Positions 34,837-43,385 of a stretch of 64,000 nt of DNA are shown here, in pieces. The translations under genes and the position numbers were made by a program. Position 1 is the stretch's first letter; the number at the start of each line of letters is the position of its first letter. The notes below the pieces were generated by a model that was given only the letters and a program-made list of their open reading frames with translations, did no database searches and had not been told where the DNA came from. Source of the stretch: Rhizobium mayense (lineage in GTDB: Bacteria > Pseudomonadota > Alphaproteobacteria > Rhizobiales > Rhizobiaceae); the NCBI RefSeq assembly GCF_030272705.1, contig NZ_JARFYM010000022.1:1-64000 (forward strand), in the 5' to 3' direction.

Positions 34837-35424
34837 TCAATTGCAATTGCGCAACTGCGAGGCATAGAGCGCAGACATGCTGGCGACCTTCTGTGCGGTG
34901 CGCTGCAGGTCGGCATTGCCGCGCCAGGCTCCCTGTTGATAGCCCTTCCAACCGACATAATAAGCCAGATAAAGATTGTAGGGATCGTTCAGCGGGATGC
35001 CGTTCCGAACATGGCTCTGGGCGTGATACCAGCCGATGAATTCGATCGCGTCGGAGAAGTTCGAGCGGCTCGCGCCCCAGCGGCCTGTGTCTCGCTGATA
35101 GTGATCCCAGGCGCCGTCGAGAGCCTGCGAATAGCCGTAGGCGCTGGAAGGCCGCGTCCACGGAATGAAGCCGAGTAGTTTCCGGCGCGGCGGCCGGGCA
35201 TGTGGCTGGAAGCCGGATTCAGCATAGATCGTCGCCATCAGGATCGGCACCGGCACGCCGTATTCCCGCTCCGTACGCTCTGCGGCGCGCTGCCAATTGT
35301 TAAACCAGCCGTCGCGCTGATCGAAGATCGCGCAGACATTGCGGGTATGGGACGGAGCCGTGGCGCAGCCCGCCAGCACTGCGAGCAGCAGTACGGCGGC
35401 GATGGATAGGATACGGGTACGCAT
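34837..35424 (-). CDS. Lytic transglycosylase-like lipoprotein (SLT domain)
   Basis: A 195-residue predicted lipoprotein. The signal is RTRILSIAAVLLLAVLAGC with lipobox LAGC; the frame extends upstream, but the ATG at 35424 gives a proper signal peptide. The SLT fold shows the catalytic Glu in ATIYAESGFQPHARPP, then SSAYGYSQALDGAW and NLYLAYYVGWKGYQQGAW. It would cleave peptidoglycan glycan strands at the outer membrane or periplasm, releasing 1,6-anhydro-muropeptides. It is a single gene flanked by repeats and unrelated to the sugar loci. Confidence 0.9.
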   Translation of the reverse strand: MRTRILSIAAVLLLAVLAGCATAPSHTRNVCAIFDQRDGWFNNWQRAAERTEREYGVPVPILMATIYAESGFQPHARPPRRKLLGFIPWTRPSSAYGYSQALDGAWDHYQRDTGRWGASRSNFSDAIEFIGWYHAQSHVRNGIPLNDPYNLYLAYYVGWKGYQQGAWRGNADLQRTAQKVASMSALYASQLRNCN

Positions 35425-35632
35425 GACTAGAACCTGAACCTCTTCATTGCTGCGCCGCATCTTGTGGACGCGCAAAAGAACGCAGCAACAACTCGTTGGC
35501 GCATAGTCCCTACCAAAAATTCGAAGTCGAAATTTTGGCCGGCATGCGCAACGAGATTGCTAGCCCAGAATGATTAAAAACGGGTTTTCCGCCCGTGCCG
35601 AAATGCGGCGGTTTGGTGATGATTCCGAGGCT
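35425..35632. other. Intergenic region with inverted repeat
   Basis: A 208-bp gap holding the promoter of the lipoprotein gene and the 3' region of the hydroxyacid dehydrogenase gene. An imperfect inverted repeat, CCAAAAATTCGA...TCGAAATTTTGG, at about 35513-35538 matches in 11 of 12 positions. Its role is unknown. Confidence 0.45.
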
Positions 35633-36658
35633 TTACGCCATGCGCGCCAGGTCGTCTCGACGGATTTCGTAGAGCAAGGGCTTTCCCTCGATGAAGCGGA
35701 TGACCTCCTTGACCGCCATCTCGCCGAGGCGGGTGCGTTCCAGGCCGACGGCGCCGGCGATATGCGGCGTCAGGAAGACATTCGGCAGATCATAGAAGGC
35801 AGAGCTTGCCTCCGGGATTTCGGGATCCGTGACATCGATAATCGCGTCGATGTGGCCGGTTTTCAGTGCCGCGAGCAGGCCGGGTTCATCGACCAGCGCG
35901 CCGCGCGCCGTGTTGATGAAGGTCGCGCCCTGCTTCATCAGCGACAGTTGGCGAGCGCCGATCATATGCCGTGTCGCCGGCAGTGACGGAGCGTGCAGCG
36001 AGACGATGTCGGCGCGAGCCATCAAGGCGTCGAGTTCAGTCTTCTCGACGCCAAGACGCCGTGCTTCGGCGTCATCGACCATCGGATCGCAAAGCAGGGT
36101 CTTGTAGTCGAACGGGGCGAGCAGTTCGATTACACGTCGGCCGATGCGGGATGCGCCGATGATGCCGACTGTTCGGCCGTAGTTGCCGATCGATTGGCCC
36201 TGCATCGGCTGTGCGCGGCCGCGATGGCGGTCGGCCACATAGACATCGCGAAAGCGGAAGACCTGTTTGCCAGCAAAGATAATGGCGGCGAGGGTAAATT
36301 CGGCGACCGGCAGGGCGTTGGCCTGCGCCGCATGGCTTACCGAAATGCTTCTGTCGAACAGGCTGTCCTCGATCAGGCCCTTCACAGTGCCGGCTGCGTG
36401 CGCCACCAGTTTCAGATGCGGAGCCTGCGCCAGCGCGGCGGCGTCGATATGCGGCGCGCCCCAACCGGTGATCAGGATTTCCGTCTCGCCAAGCAGCTTT
36501 TGCGCCCTTTCGTCGTCAAAGCGCTCCATAGGCGCGGCGTCGAGCACGCGACCGATCGTATCCAGCCGCTGGATCAGTTCCGGCGTCAGGACATGCTGCG
36601 TGCGCGACGGCATCATGGCGAAAGCGATGGCGGGCAGCTTGGAAGCAGTTTGTGTCAT
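35633..36658 (-). CDS. D-2-hydroxyacid dehydrogenase-family protein
   Basis: A 341-residue NAD-binding dehydrogenase. The Rossmann motif reads TVGIIGASRIGRRVIELL (middle glycine replaced by serine). Catalytic Arg is in FINTARGALVDEPGL, the acidic partner region is VTDPEIPEASS, and His is in VFLTPHIAGAVGLERT. It reduces a 2-keto acid or oxidises a 2-hydroxy acid. Its start overlaps the stop of the upstream DUF2264 gene by 4 bp, so the two work together under the nearby LacI regulator. Glyoxylate/hydroxypyruvate-type or sugar-acid substrates are plausible. Confidence 0.9.
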   Translation of the reverse strand: MTQTASKLPAIAFAMMPSRTQHVLTPELIQRLDTIGRVLDAAPMERFDDERAQKLLGETEILITGWGAPHIDAAALAQAPHLKLVAHAAGTVKGLIEDSLFDRSISVSHAAQANALPVAEFTLAAIIFAGKQVFRFRDVYVADRHRGRAQPMQGQSIGNYGRTVGIIGASRIGRRVIELLAPFDYKTLLCDPMVDDAEARRLGVEKTELDALMARADIVSLHAPSLPATRHMIGARQLSLMKQGATFINTARGALVDEPGLLAALKTGHIDAIIDVTDPEIPEASSAFYDLPNVFLTPHIAGAVGLERTRLGEMAVKEVIRFIEGKPLLYEIRRDDLARMA

Positions 36659-38511
36659 GCCAGCCGTCCGGGCGCTTCGATGGCGCTGACGGTGACGCCC
36701 CTTTCGGCGATCAGCGCGCGCAAGGCATCGAGATCGGGTTTCGCCGGCGGCTTTGTCCAGGCGCCGGAGACGGCAGCGGGGTCGTGTTCGGCGAGGATAG
36801 CGGAAGCGAGAATGGTCTCGCCCGCGGGAATCGTCCCGCGCAATTGCGGCACAAGTGTCTTGGCGACGATCAGATTGGTGTTCGGCGGCGCCTTTTGCGC
36901 CAGCCCTTCGCGCGCCACCGTCGAGCCGAGATCGATAATGCCGCTGAAATCTTCCTCTCCGACGACATAGGCTGCGCCGTTCTGCGAAGAAAGCGTATCG
37001 GCTTCGAAATCCCGCCGGGCGATGGCAAAACCGCCCTCGGCGGTCTGCAGCGGTCGCGGAGTTGAGATCTTGTGCAGCCGGATATGCCAGGGTGCCGCCG
37101 GGATCAGCCAGGTCTCGACGGTGACATCAGGCCAGGGCGACCACTTGGCGTAAAGCGTGTCGCCGGCAAGCTTCGCCTCTTCATTTGCCTCACGGACGCG
37201 GTAGTGCAGGCCGTCGTCACTGAAGGCGAGCATGCTGTCGAAGGCGCCGCCCGCAAAGGCGCGCTCGTCGCTTTCGACGCTGAAGCCATAACGGGCCGAA
37301 TAGGCGAATTTGGCGTATTTTTCCGACCCGAAGCGCATCTGCAGGTTTTCCTGGCCGGAGGAGAGCGCTACGACATCCGACTTACCATGCATCATCACCA
37401 TGCCTGGGTGCTTCAGCGGCACGATCGCAGGTTCGGCAACATGCGGCTTTTCCTCGGTGGTCCAGAAGGGATGCGTCTCGGGGAGCGCCAGCGGCAGGAA
37501 GGCCTTGAAGGCCCAGTAGGGGGAGCCGGCGGAATTGTAGTTTTCCGACATCAGCAGGTTGGGATAGCCGTAGCCGATCGGCAATGTACCGTCGCGATTG
37601 GCGATCGGTTTGTCGGCCCACCAGCGCAGGTGGCGCAGGCATAGCCCCTTGATCTCGCCCCAGGGGAGCGCCTCGACGTCGGCAAAAGCGAGCGCCGACC
37701 AGAAGCCGGCGCAGGCGAAGCGATAGGTCAGGCTTCGGCCGAAAGGCACGGTGGCGCCGTCAGGGGCGAACCAGTGGCGGAAATCCTTGGCGAACAGGAC
37801 CGCGCGTTCGCGGTAGCGCCTGGCGCGGTCGTCGTCGACGAGCTTGGAATAGATCAGCCCGTAGAAATGCATGGCGAAGGGAATGTAGTGATCGACGCGT
37901 CTGACATTGCCGTCGCGATACCAGCCATCGGCGATATAAAGTCCGTCCAATTCCCTGAGGTAGTCCTCGGTCAGGCTGCGATCGAACTCGGCGCCGAGCC
38001 GGTCGAGAGCGATATCCACGAGCACGCGGAAGAATTTCCAATTGTTGTCGGCATAGTCGAAGGTTCGGGCGTGCTTGAGATAGGCGATAAGATTGTTGCG
38101 GGCTCTATTGTCGAGCGGCTCCCAAATCTTGTCGGGCACGAGCGCAAGTGCAAAGCCTAGGGCGGCGAGTTCGACCATGCGCTGATCGCGGCCGTTGACG
38201 GTACCCCAATATTCCGGATGGCTGGGATCGACGCCGTTGGCGATCCCTTCGGCATAGCGGTTCCAATAGGCAAAGTTCTCGCCGCCGGCGCCGAGAGGCG
38301 CGAGGCCCCAGAGTGGACGGGCAAAACCCTCGAGATCGGCGGCGGCGCGGTCGAAATGCGCGCCGGCGGCGTCGATGCGAACGCGGGCATTGCCCTTGGA
38401 GAAATAAGGCAGAAGTGGGTAGAACAGGTCGATCAACGCGCGGCGCATATCGGTACGGTTTTCCAGCGGATTGCCGGCGAGCGGGTTGGTGCTGGCGGGT
38501 TCGTAGATCAT
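36655..38511 (-). CDS. DUF2264-domain protein (putative alpha/alpha-barrel glycan enzyme)
   Basis: A 618-residue cytoplasmic protein (no signal). The DUF2264 domain occupies about residues 15-370 with many aromatic and acidic motifs: FARPLWGLAPLGAGG, GTVNGRDQRMVELAALGFAL, DNNWKFFRVLVDIAL, DGWYRDGNVRRVDHYIPFAMHFYG. The C-terminal third is beta-rich (YGFSVESDERAFAGGAFDSMLAFSDDG). The helical-repeat character resembles glycan lyases and unsaturated-glucuronyl hydrolases, but no activity is established. It is translationally coupled to the hydroxyacid dehydrogenase and follows the LacI gene, so it probably degrades a specific oligosaccharide. Confidence 0.88.
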   Translation of the reverse strand: MIYEPASTNPLAGNPLENRTDMRRALIDLFYPLLPYFSKGNARVRIDAAGAHFDRAAADLEGFARPLWGLAPLGAGGENFAYWNRYAEGIANGVDPSHPEYWGTVNGRDQRMVELAALGFALALVPDKIWEPLDNRARNNLIAYLKHARTFDYADNNWKFFRVLVDIALDRLGAEFDRSLTEDYLRELDGLYIADGWYRDGNVRRVDHYIPFAMHFYGLIYSKLVDDDRARRYRERAVLFAKDFRHWFAPDGATVPFGRSLTYRFACAGFWSALAFADVEALPWGEIKGLCLRHLRWWADKPIANRDGTLPIGYGYPNLLMSENYNSAGSPYWAFKAFLPLALPETHPFWTTEEKPHVAEPAIVPLKHPGMVMMHGKSDVVALSSGQENLQMRFGSEKYAKFAYSARYGFSVESDERAFAGGAFDSMLAFSDDGLHYRVREANEEAKLAGDTLYAKWSPWPDVTVETWLIPAAPWHIRLHKISTPRPLQTAEGGFAIARRDFEADTLSSQNGAAYVVGEEDFSGIIDLGSTVAREGLAQKAPPNTNLIVAKTLVPQLRGTIPAGETILASAILAEHDPAAVSGAWTKPPAKPDLDALRALIAERGVTVSAIEAPGRLA

Positions 38512-38553
38512 GGGTCTGGCTCTTCCTCGGTCGTTGCCGCTAAAGATGCGGGA

Positions 38554-39576
38554 TCAGATTTCGGGCGGAAGGGTGCCGCCGGGGACGGGTATGACGGCAT
38601 GGCAAACTTGGCGCGCGGGCGCCTCGCGATTGCGGAAACGGGCGATCATCAGGCCAATGGCTTCGCGTCCGATGGCAAGGCGGTCGACACGCATGGTGGC
38701 CAGGCGCGGATTGGTCATCAGCGCACAGGGCAGGTCGTCGAAGCCGACGATGGCAAAGTCATCCGGCACGCGCAGACCGGCTTCCAGAACTGCTTCAAGC
38801 ACGCCCACGGCGACGAAATCGTTCATGCAGAAGGCGGCGGTAAAGCTGCGATCCTCGGCAAGAGCGGCAATGGTGGCGGCGTGGGCTTCGGCGGTGGCGC
38901 TGCCTCGGAATGTCAGCGGCACAAGCCGGCCTTCGCCGTCCTCGACGGAAGCAATCGCCGCTTCGAAGCCTCGGATGCGCTCAAGGATCGTCTGGCGATG
39001 CGAACCGGTAAGATGCAGGATGCGGCGATGGCCGGCGTTGATCAGCCGGCGGGTCGCGGCATAGGCGCCAAAGAAATTCGAGGGCGAGACGCCGTCGAAG
39101 CGGAGCCTTGAATCGGTGCCGTTGACGAGCACGAGCGGTGTGCCGCTATTTTCCAGCCAAAGGCGCAGTTCGTCGGACGGATCGATGCCGACGAGAAACA
39201 AGCCTTCGGCGCCCGCCGTCTGGAGATATTCCCTTACATGGTCGGGCGCTGTCCTCGCTTCGCGGACGAGGCGAATGTCGAATGGCATGCCGCGCTCAGC
39301 CGCCTCGGCGCGCAGGCCCTCGACAATGCCTTCGTAGAACACGCTCAGGCCGCCCGTAACGCTGTCGCTGGCGATCAGTGCCAGCGCGGCCGGCATGGTT
39401 TCTGCGGCCTGCTTCATAGGGTAGCCCAAATCGCTCGCAACCTTGAAGATGTGCTGGCGGATCGCGTCGCTGATTCCAGGTTCATTGGTGAGCACCCGCG
39501 ACACCGTTGAGACGGAGACGCCGGCCCTGCTGGCAATATCGGCTTGCCTGACACGTTTGGTTCGAATTTCACTCAT
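38554..39576 (-). CDS. LacI-family transcriptional regulator
   Basis: A 340-residue regulator. The helix-turn-helix with hinge is RQADIASRAGVSVSTVSRVLTNEPGISDAIRQHIFKVASDLGYP; the periplasmic-binding-like domain includes LIASDSVTGGLSVFYEGIVEGL and AAFCMNDFVAVGVLEAVLEAGLRVPDDFAIVGFDDLP. The ATG at 39576 is preferred over an upstream in-frame start since the family N-terminus begins there. It is divergent from the binding-protein gene at 39738 and upstream of DUF2264; palindromes in the shared gap are candidate operators. Confidence 0.93.
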   Translation of the reverse strand: MSEIRTKRVRQADIASRAGVSVSTVSRVLTNEPGISDAIRQHIFKVASDLGYPMKQAAETMPAALALIASDSVTGGLSVFYEGIVEGLRAEAAERGMPFDIRLVREARTAPDHVREYLQTAGAEGLFLVGIDPSDELRLWLENSGTPLVLVNGTDSRLRFDGVSPSNFFGAYAATRRLINAGHRRILHLTGSHRQTILERIRGFEAAIASVEDGEGRLVPLTFRGSATAEAHAATIAALAEDRSFTAAFCMNDFVAVGVLEAVLEAGLRVPDDFAIVGFDDLPCALMTNPRLATMRVDRLAIGREAIGLMIARFRNREAPARQVCHAVIPVPGGTLPPEI

Positions 39577-39600
39577 GTCGGCAATAGTTATGCAAATTAC

Positions 39601-39643
39601 GCAAATTTGCAAGAAAAAGATTATTTATTGCGCTCAGCAATAA
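39601..39643. promoter_or_regulatory. Candidate LacI operators in divergent promoter
   Basis: GCAAATTTGC at 39601-39610 is a perfect 10-bp palindrome. TTATTGC (39625-39631) and GCAATAA (39637-39643) form a second perfect inverted repeat with a 5-bp spacer. Both lie between the divergent lacI-type gene and the binding-protein gene, in an AT-rich promoter stretch. Confidence 0.6.
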
Positions 39644-39737
39644 AATTGCATATTCTCATCCAGAATGTATCCGCAGAAGGCGTCGGGAGATCGTCGCGGA
39701 TAACAACAATGGGTATCGCAAGAGAAGGAGGAATCTC

Positions 39738-41027
39738 ATGCGCATGAATCGCCGTTCATTCATGATTGGAACTGCAGGAGCCGCCGCAGGCCTCGCTTTC
39801 GGCGGATCACTGCCAGCCTTTGCCGACTCGACGAAATTGCGGGCGACGTGGTGGGGTTCGCCCGATCGCAACAAGCGTACGGTCGCTGTCGCCGAGCTGT
39901 TTCACACCAAGAACCCCGATATTTCCGTTGTCGGCGAAAGCATCAGCGGCGACGGCTACTGGACCAAACTCGCGACGGCCATGGCCAGCCAGGACATTTC
40001 CGACGTCTTCCAGCTCGAGCCGAGCACGATTTCGGACTATTCGAAGCGCGGCGCCTGCCTGCCTCTCGACCAGTTCGTGCCCTCGACGCTGAAGGTGGAC
40101 AGTTTCGGCAAGGATATGCTGAAGCTGACGACCGTTGACAACAAGCTCTATGGCATCGGCCTCGGATTGAATTCCTTTGCGTTGTTCTATGATGAGGATG
40201 CCTTCAAGAAGGCCGGCCTGACGCCGCCCGGTCCAAACACGACCTGGGCCGAATATGCCGATCTGGCGGTGGAAATGACCAAGGCGTCCGGCAAGCGCAG
40301 CTATTGGGGCGGCCCCTACGGCGCGCGCTACAATTATGTCTTCGATGCCTGGCTGCGCCAGCGCGGCAAGAGCCTCTACACGGACGAGGGCGGTCTCGGC
40401 TTCGGTGTCGACGACGCCAAGGAATGGTATGCCTATTGGGAAGATCTGCGCCAGCGCGGCGGCACGGTTTCCGCCGATGTGCAGACGCTCGACCAGAACG
40501 TCATCGAGAGCAACAGCCTGGCGCTTGGCAAATCGGCCATGGGCATGGCCTACTCGAACCAGCTCGTCGGCTATCAGCTCGTCGTGAAAAGCAAGCTCGC
40601 CATCACGCTTCTGCCACGCGAAAAGAAGGATGGTCCTTCAGGCCACTATTACCGCCCCGCTCTGATCTGGAGTGTCGGCGCCACCACGAAGAATGGCGAA
40701 GCAGCCGCGAAATTCATCGATTTCTTCGTCAACGATATCGACGCCGGCAAGATTCTCGGCGTCGAGCGTGGCGTGCCGATGTCACCGGCCGTTCGCGCCG
40801 CCATCCTGCCGATGCTCAATCCGACCGAGCAGCAGACAGTGAAATATGTCGACCTATTGAAGGATCAGGTCGGCGCTTATCCCGTGCCGGCGCCGCTCGG
40901 CGCGACCGAATTCGACCAGAACGTCATGCGCCCGGTCGCAGATCAGCTCGCTTTCGGCAAGATCACGGTTGCGGAAGCCGCGCAAAAGCTAGTGGATGAA
41001 GGGAAGGCGAAGCTCAAGAGGACCTGA
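39738..41027 (+). CDS. Orphan extracellular sugar-binding protein (SBP family 1), Tat signal
   Basis: A 429-residue periplasmic binding protein. MNRRSFMIGTAGAAAGLAFGG with PAFAD is a twin-arginine signal. The mature protein starts LRATWWGSPDRNKRTV and has YWTKLATAMASQDISDVFQLE, closely paralleling the binding protein at 28048-29334. AGGAGGAATCTC precedes the ATG. No permease or ATPase follows: the next gene converges from the other strand. It may feed the importer at 22799-29334 or one elsewhere. Divergence from the LacI gene suggests the same inducer. Confidence 0.92.
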   Translation: MRMNRRSFMIGTAGAAAGLAFGGSLPAFADSTKLRATWWGSPDRNKRTVAVAELFHTKNPDISVVGESISGDGYWTKLATAMASQDISDVFQLEPSTISDYSKRGACLPLDQFVPSTLKVDSFGKDMLKLTTVDNKLYGIGLGLNSFALFYDEDAFKKAGLTPPGPNTTWAEYADLAVEMTKASGKRSYWGGPYGARYNYVFDAWLRQRGKSLYTDEGGLGFGVDDAKEWYAYWEDLRQRGGTVSADVQTLDQNVIESNSLALGKSAMGMAYSNQLVGYQLVVKSKLAITLLPREKKDGPSGHYYRPALIWSVGATTKNGEAAAKFIDFFVNDIDAGKILGVERGVPMSPAVRAAILPMLNPTEQQTVKYVDLLKDQVGAYPVPAPLGATEFDQNVMRPVADQLAFGKITVAEAAQKLVDEGKAKLKRT

Positions 41028-41087
41028 TAGATAGCTGGCTATATGGGTGCGTGTCAGGCGATTTTCGCTTAGCGGGAACTGCTTGTC

Positions 41088-41133
41088 TGGCCGCTCATCC
41101 CTGTCCTCTTCCCCCATTTGGGGGGAGAGGGCG
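41088..41133. repeat. Partial copy of the 145-bp repeat, possible terminator
   Basis: TGGCCGCTCATCCCTGTCCTCTTCCCCC followed by a short loop and GGGGGGAGAGGGCGG corresponds to one half of the element at 31561-31706. The CTCTTCCCCC/GGGGGAGAG hairpin sits between convergent genes and may end both transcripts. Confidence 0.6.
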
Positions 41134-41177
41134 GATTGTGCTTAGCGGCGCCTTCCTTTTGAGAACACGACCGAAAA

Positions 41178-42373
41178 TCAGCCAAAAAAGTCGCGATCGT
41201 CCTCGGCGAGATAGCGTTTGGCCTTTTCCGGGATGAGATCGACGCCCATGCCGGGACGGTCGATGACATCGATGAAGCCGTTCTTGACGATCACCTCCGG
41301 CAGCCCTTCGACGATGTCGTACCACCAATCGGGATCGCCCGTCGTATATTCGAAGGCGATGAAGTTGGCGGGAAGCGTGGCCGAAACCTGTATCAATGCG
41401 GCCAATCCGAGCAGGCCGTTGGCCGTGCCGTGCGGCGCGAACAGGATCGAGTGCAGATCGGCATATTCGGCGATCCATTTGAGCTCGGCAATGCCGCCGA
41501 CATCGGCTGGATCCGGGCCAAGCACGTTGACGGCCTGGGTTTCGATCAGTTCCTTGAAGTTCTGGCGCAGATAAATCTGCTCGCCGGTATGGATCGGCGT
41601 GGTGCTGATGCGGGTCAGTTCGCGGTACACGCCGGCGTTGACCCAGGGCGTATAGTCGCCGGTCAAGAGGTCTTCGATCCAGAGCAGATTATAGGGCTCC
41701 AGCATGCGGGCGAGCCGGATCGCGTCGGGCAGCATCCAGCCGGGGCCGCAATCGAGGGCCAAACCGATGGTGTCGCCCGCAACCTCCTTCATGGCCGCGA
41801 CGCAATCGACGAAATGGCGCAAGCCTTTTTCGGTGATCGGGCCGCGATCGAGCGCACCGTGGAAAGGGCTGGCGTTCGGTTCGCCGTAGTAAAAGTTCGG
41901 AATCTCGCGTTTCATCGGCGAATGAAAGCCGATCGGCTGCTTGATGATGGTGAAACCCTCAGGCAAGGCCATCATCTTCTTGAGATCGTCGGCGAGGTCT
42001 TCCGGGCGGTGGCCGGCAAGCGGAAAGCGGATGGAGCCGTTATAGACCCGGACGCGGTCGCGCACCCGGCCGCCCAGCAGCTTGTGGACCGCGACGCCGG
42101 CTGCCTTGCCGGCTATATCCCAGAGCGCCATTTCGATGACGCTGACCGCCGAGCCCCAGGGCTTGAAGCCGCCGCGCTGGCGGATCTTCAGCAGCAGCGT
42201 TCGACATTGGTCGGATCTTCACCAATCAGCGCCTCGCGGAAGGCGAGGATGTGCGGTTTCAGATAGGGCTTCCAAGTTTCGGCCTGGCCGTAGCCGGAAA
42301 TGCCCTCATCGGTGACGATCCGAACGATCGGGCTCTTGCCGATGATGGCGCATTTGACGTCGACAATTTTCAT
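41178..42373 (-). pseudogene. Frameshifted acid-sugar dehydratase (mandelate racemase group)
   Basis: Two adjacent frames together make one enolase-superfamily dehydratase of about 397 residues. Frame 1 starts at 42373 (GGAGGAGCA before ATG), reads MKIVDVKCAIIGKSPIVRIV through IGEDPTNVERC and stops. Frame 2 resumes with LKIRQRGGFKPWGSAVSVIEMALWDIAGKAAG. The shift is near 42190-42200, where CGCTGCTGCTGAAG appears to lack one base. The second part keeps metal ligands in LALDCGPGW, LLWIEDLL and IHTGEQIY, and the catalytic-type His in LFAPHGTANG. Either it is a recent pseudogene or there is a base-call error; all else looks intact. Confidence 0.8.
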
Positions 42374-42399
42374 TGCTCCTCCTATTTCCTGTTGGCGCT

Positions 42400-42432
42400 T
42401 GATCCCAAAACCGCGTCGCACTTTTTGGATCA
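42400..42432. repeat. Short palindromic repeat, second copy of 20192 family
   Basis: TGATCC (42400-42405) and GGATCA (42427-42432) flank AAAACCGCGTCGCACTTTTT. It lies between the dehydratase start and the IclR stop. Confidence 0.6.
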
Positions 42433-42445
42433 TGCGCTGATACCT

Positions 42446-43231
42446 TCAGACCGGCATGGCCTCGCTCATCGCTCGCCCTGCGTCGATGGCGGCAAGCCGG
42501 ATTTCCTCCATGCGGCTCGGTTCGGCACCTGCCAGGAACGGCACGCTGATTGCCGCCGCCAGCCGTCCTGTCTTGGTGAAGACCGGGGCGGCAAAGGCGT
42601 GGATGCTGGGGGCGTTTTCCCCGCGGTCCTGTGCCCAGCCAAGGCGCTTGATACGGACAAGCTCGCCCGCCAGCCTCTTCGGATCGGTGATCGATTTCGG
42701 CGTATAGCCGATCAGCGGCTTGGCCAGCCAGACGGCCAGCTCGTCCGGCGGCAGGTGCGCCAACAGCAGCTTGCTCGCTGCGCCGGCATGGATCGGCATG
42801 CGTTGGCCGGGCGCCACGGTCAATGCATATTCGCGCCGCCCCTGTGACGCTGCCACCACCAATATGCCGTCCTGGTCGATCACCGAAAGCTTGCTGCCTT
42901 CACCGAGCTCGGCCGAAAGCCGGTCGAGGAAAGGCTGGCCGATGGCGGCGATGTCGATGTCGCTGACGCTGGCGACGACATGCGAGGCAAGCGTCAGCAG
43001 CCGCCGGCCCAGCGTATAGCTGCCATTGTTGTCACGGCGCACCATGTCATGGCCCTGCAGGGTGTTGAGGATACGGTAGATCGTCGTGCGTGGCAGGGAG
43101 AGTTGCGTTGTCAGTTCGCGGATCGTGGCGCCGTTCGATCGTCGTTCGAGCAGGCCGAGCACATCCATCATCCGGTCAATGACCGGAATCGTGTGCTTCG
43201 CAGCTGCCGTTTCATTCGTATCATCAATCAT
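42446..43231 (-). CDS. IclR-family transcriptional regulator
   Basis: A 261-residue regulator. N-terminal winged helix: VLGLLERRSNGATIRELTTQLSLPRTTIYRILNTLQGHDMV. The effector domain includes GEGSKLSVIDQDGILVVAASQGRREY and MPIHAGAASKLLLAHLPPDELAVWLAKPL, typical of IclR proteins sensing sugar acids or aromatic acids. It is divergent from the RraA-dehydratase-transporter operon, and TTCAAA/TTGAAC half-sites occur in the shared promoter and again before the mannonate-dehydratase gene. Confidence 0.93.
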   Translation of the reverse strand: MIDDTNETAAAKHTIPVIDRMMDVLGLLERRSNGATIRELTTQLSLPRTTIYRILNTLQGHDMVRRDNNGSYTLGRRLLTLASHVVASVSDIDIAAIGQPFLDRLSAELGEGSKLSVIDQDGILVVAASQGRREYALTVAPGQRMPIHAGAASKLLLAHLPPDELAVWLAKPLIGYTPKSITDPKRLAGELVRIKRLGWAQDRGENAPSIHAFAAPVFTKTGRLAAAISVPFLAGAEPSRMEEIRLAAIDAGRAMSEAMPV

Positions 43232-43253
43232 TCAAACTTGGTCTCGGAGGCGT

Positions 43254-43307
43254 TGACATTTCTTTGGTCATCCCATTACCATGCATTATTGAACAGAGGA
43301 AGTTCAA
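43254..43307 (+). promoter_or_regulatory. Promoter and candidate IclR operator upstream of the rraA-like gene
   Basis: TTGACA at 43254-43259 is a good -35 element, with a weaker TACCAT-like -10 about 17 bp on. TTGAAC (43289-43294) and GTTCAA (43302-43307) form an inverted repeat with a 7-bp spacer just downstream, so a bound regulator would block initiation or elongation. Confidence 0.6.
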
Positions 43308-43385
43308 ATATGGATAAGGCGACCTGATCGTTTTATCCGGGAACGGTGCCGCCAGAGTCCGTTCCATGCGAGGAGGAAAATCACG

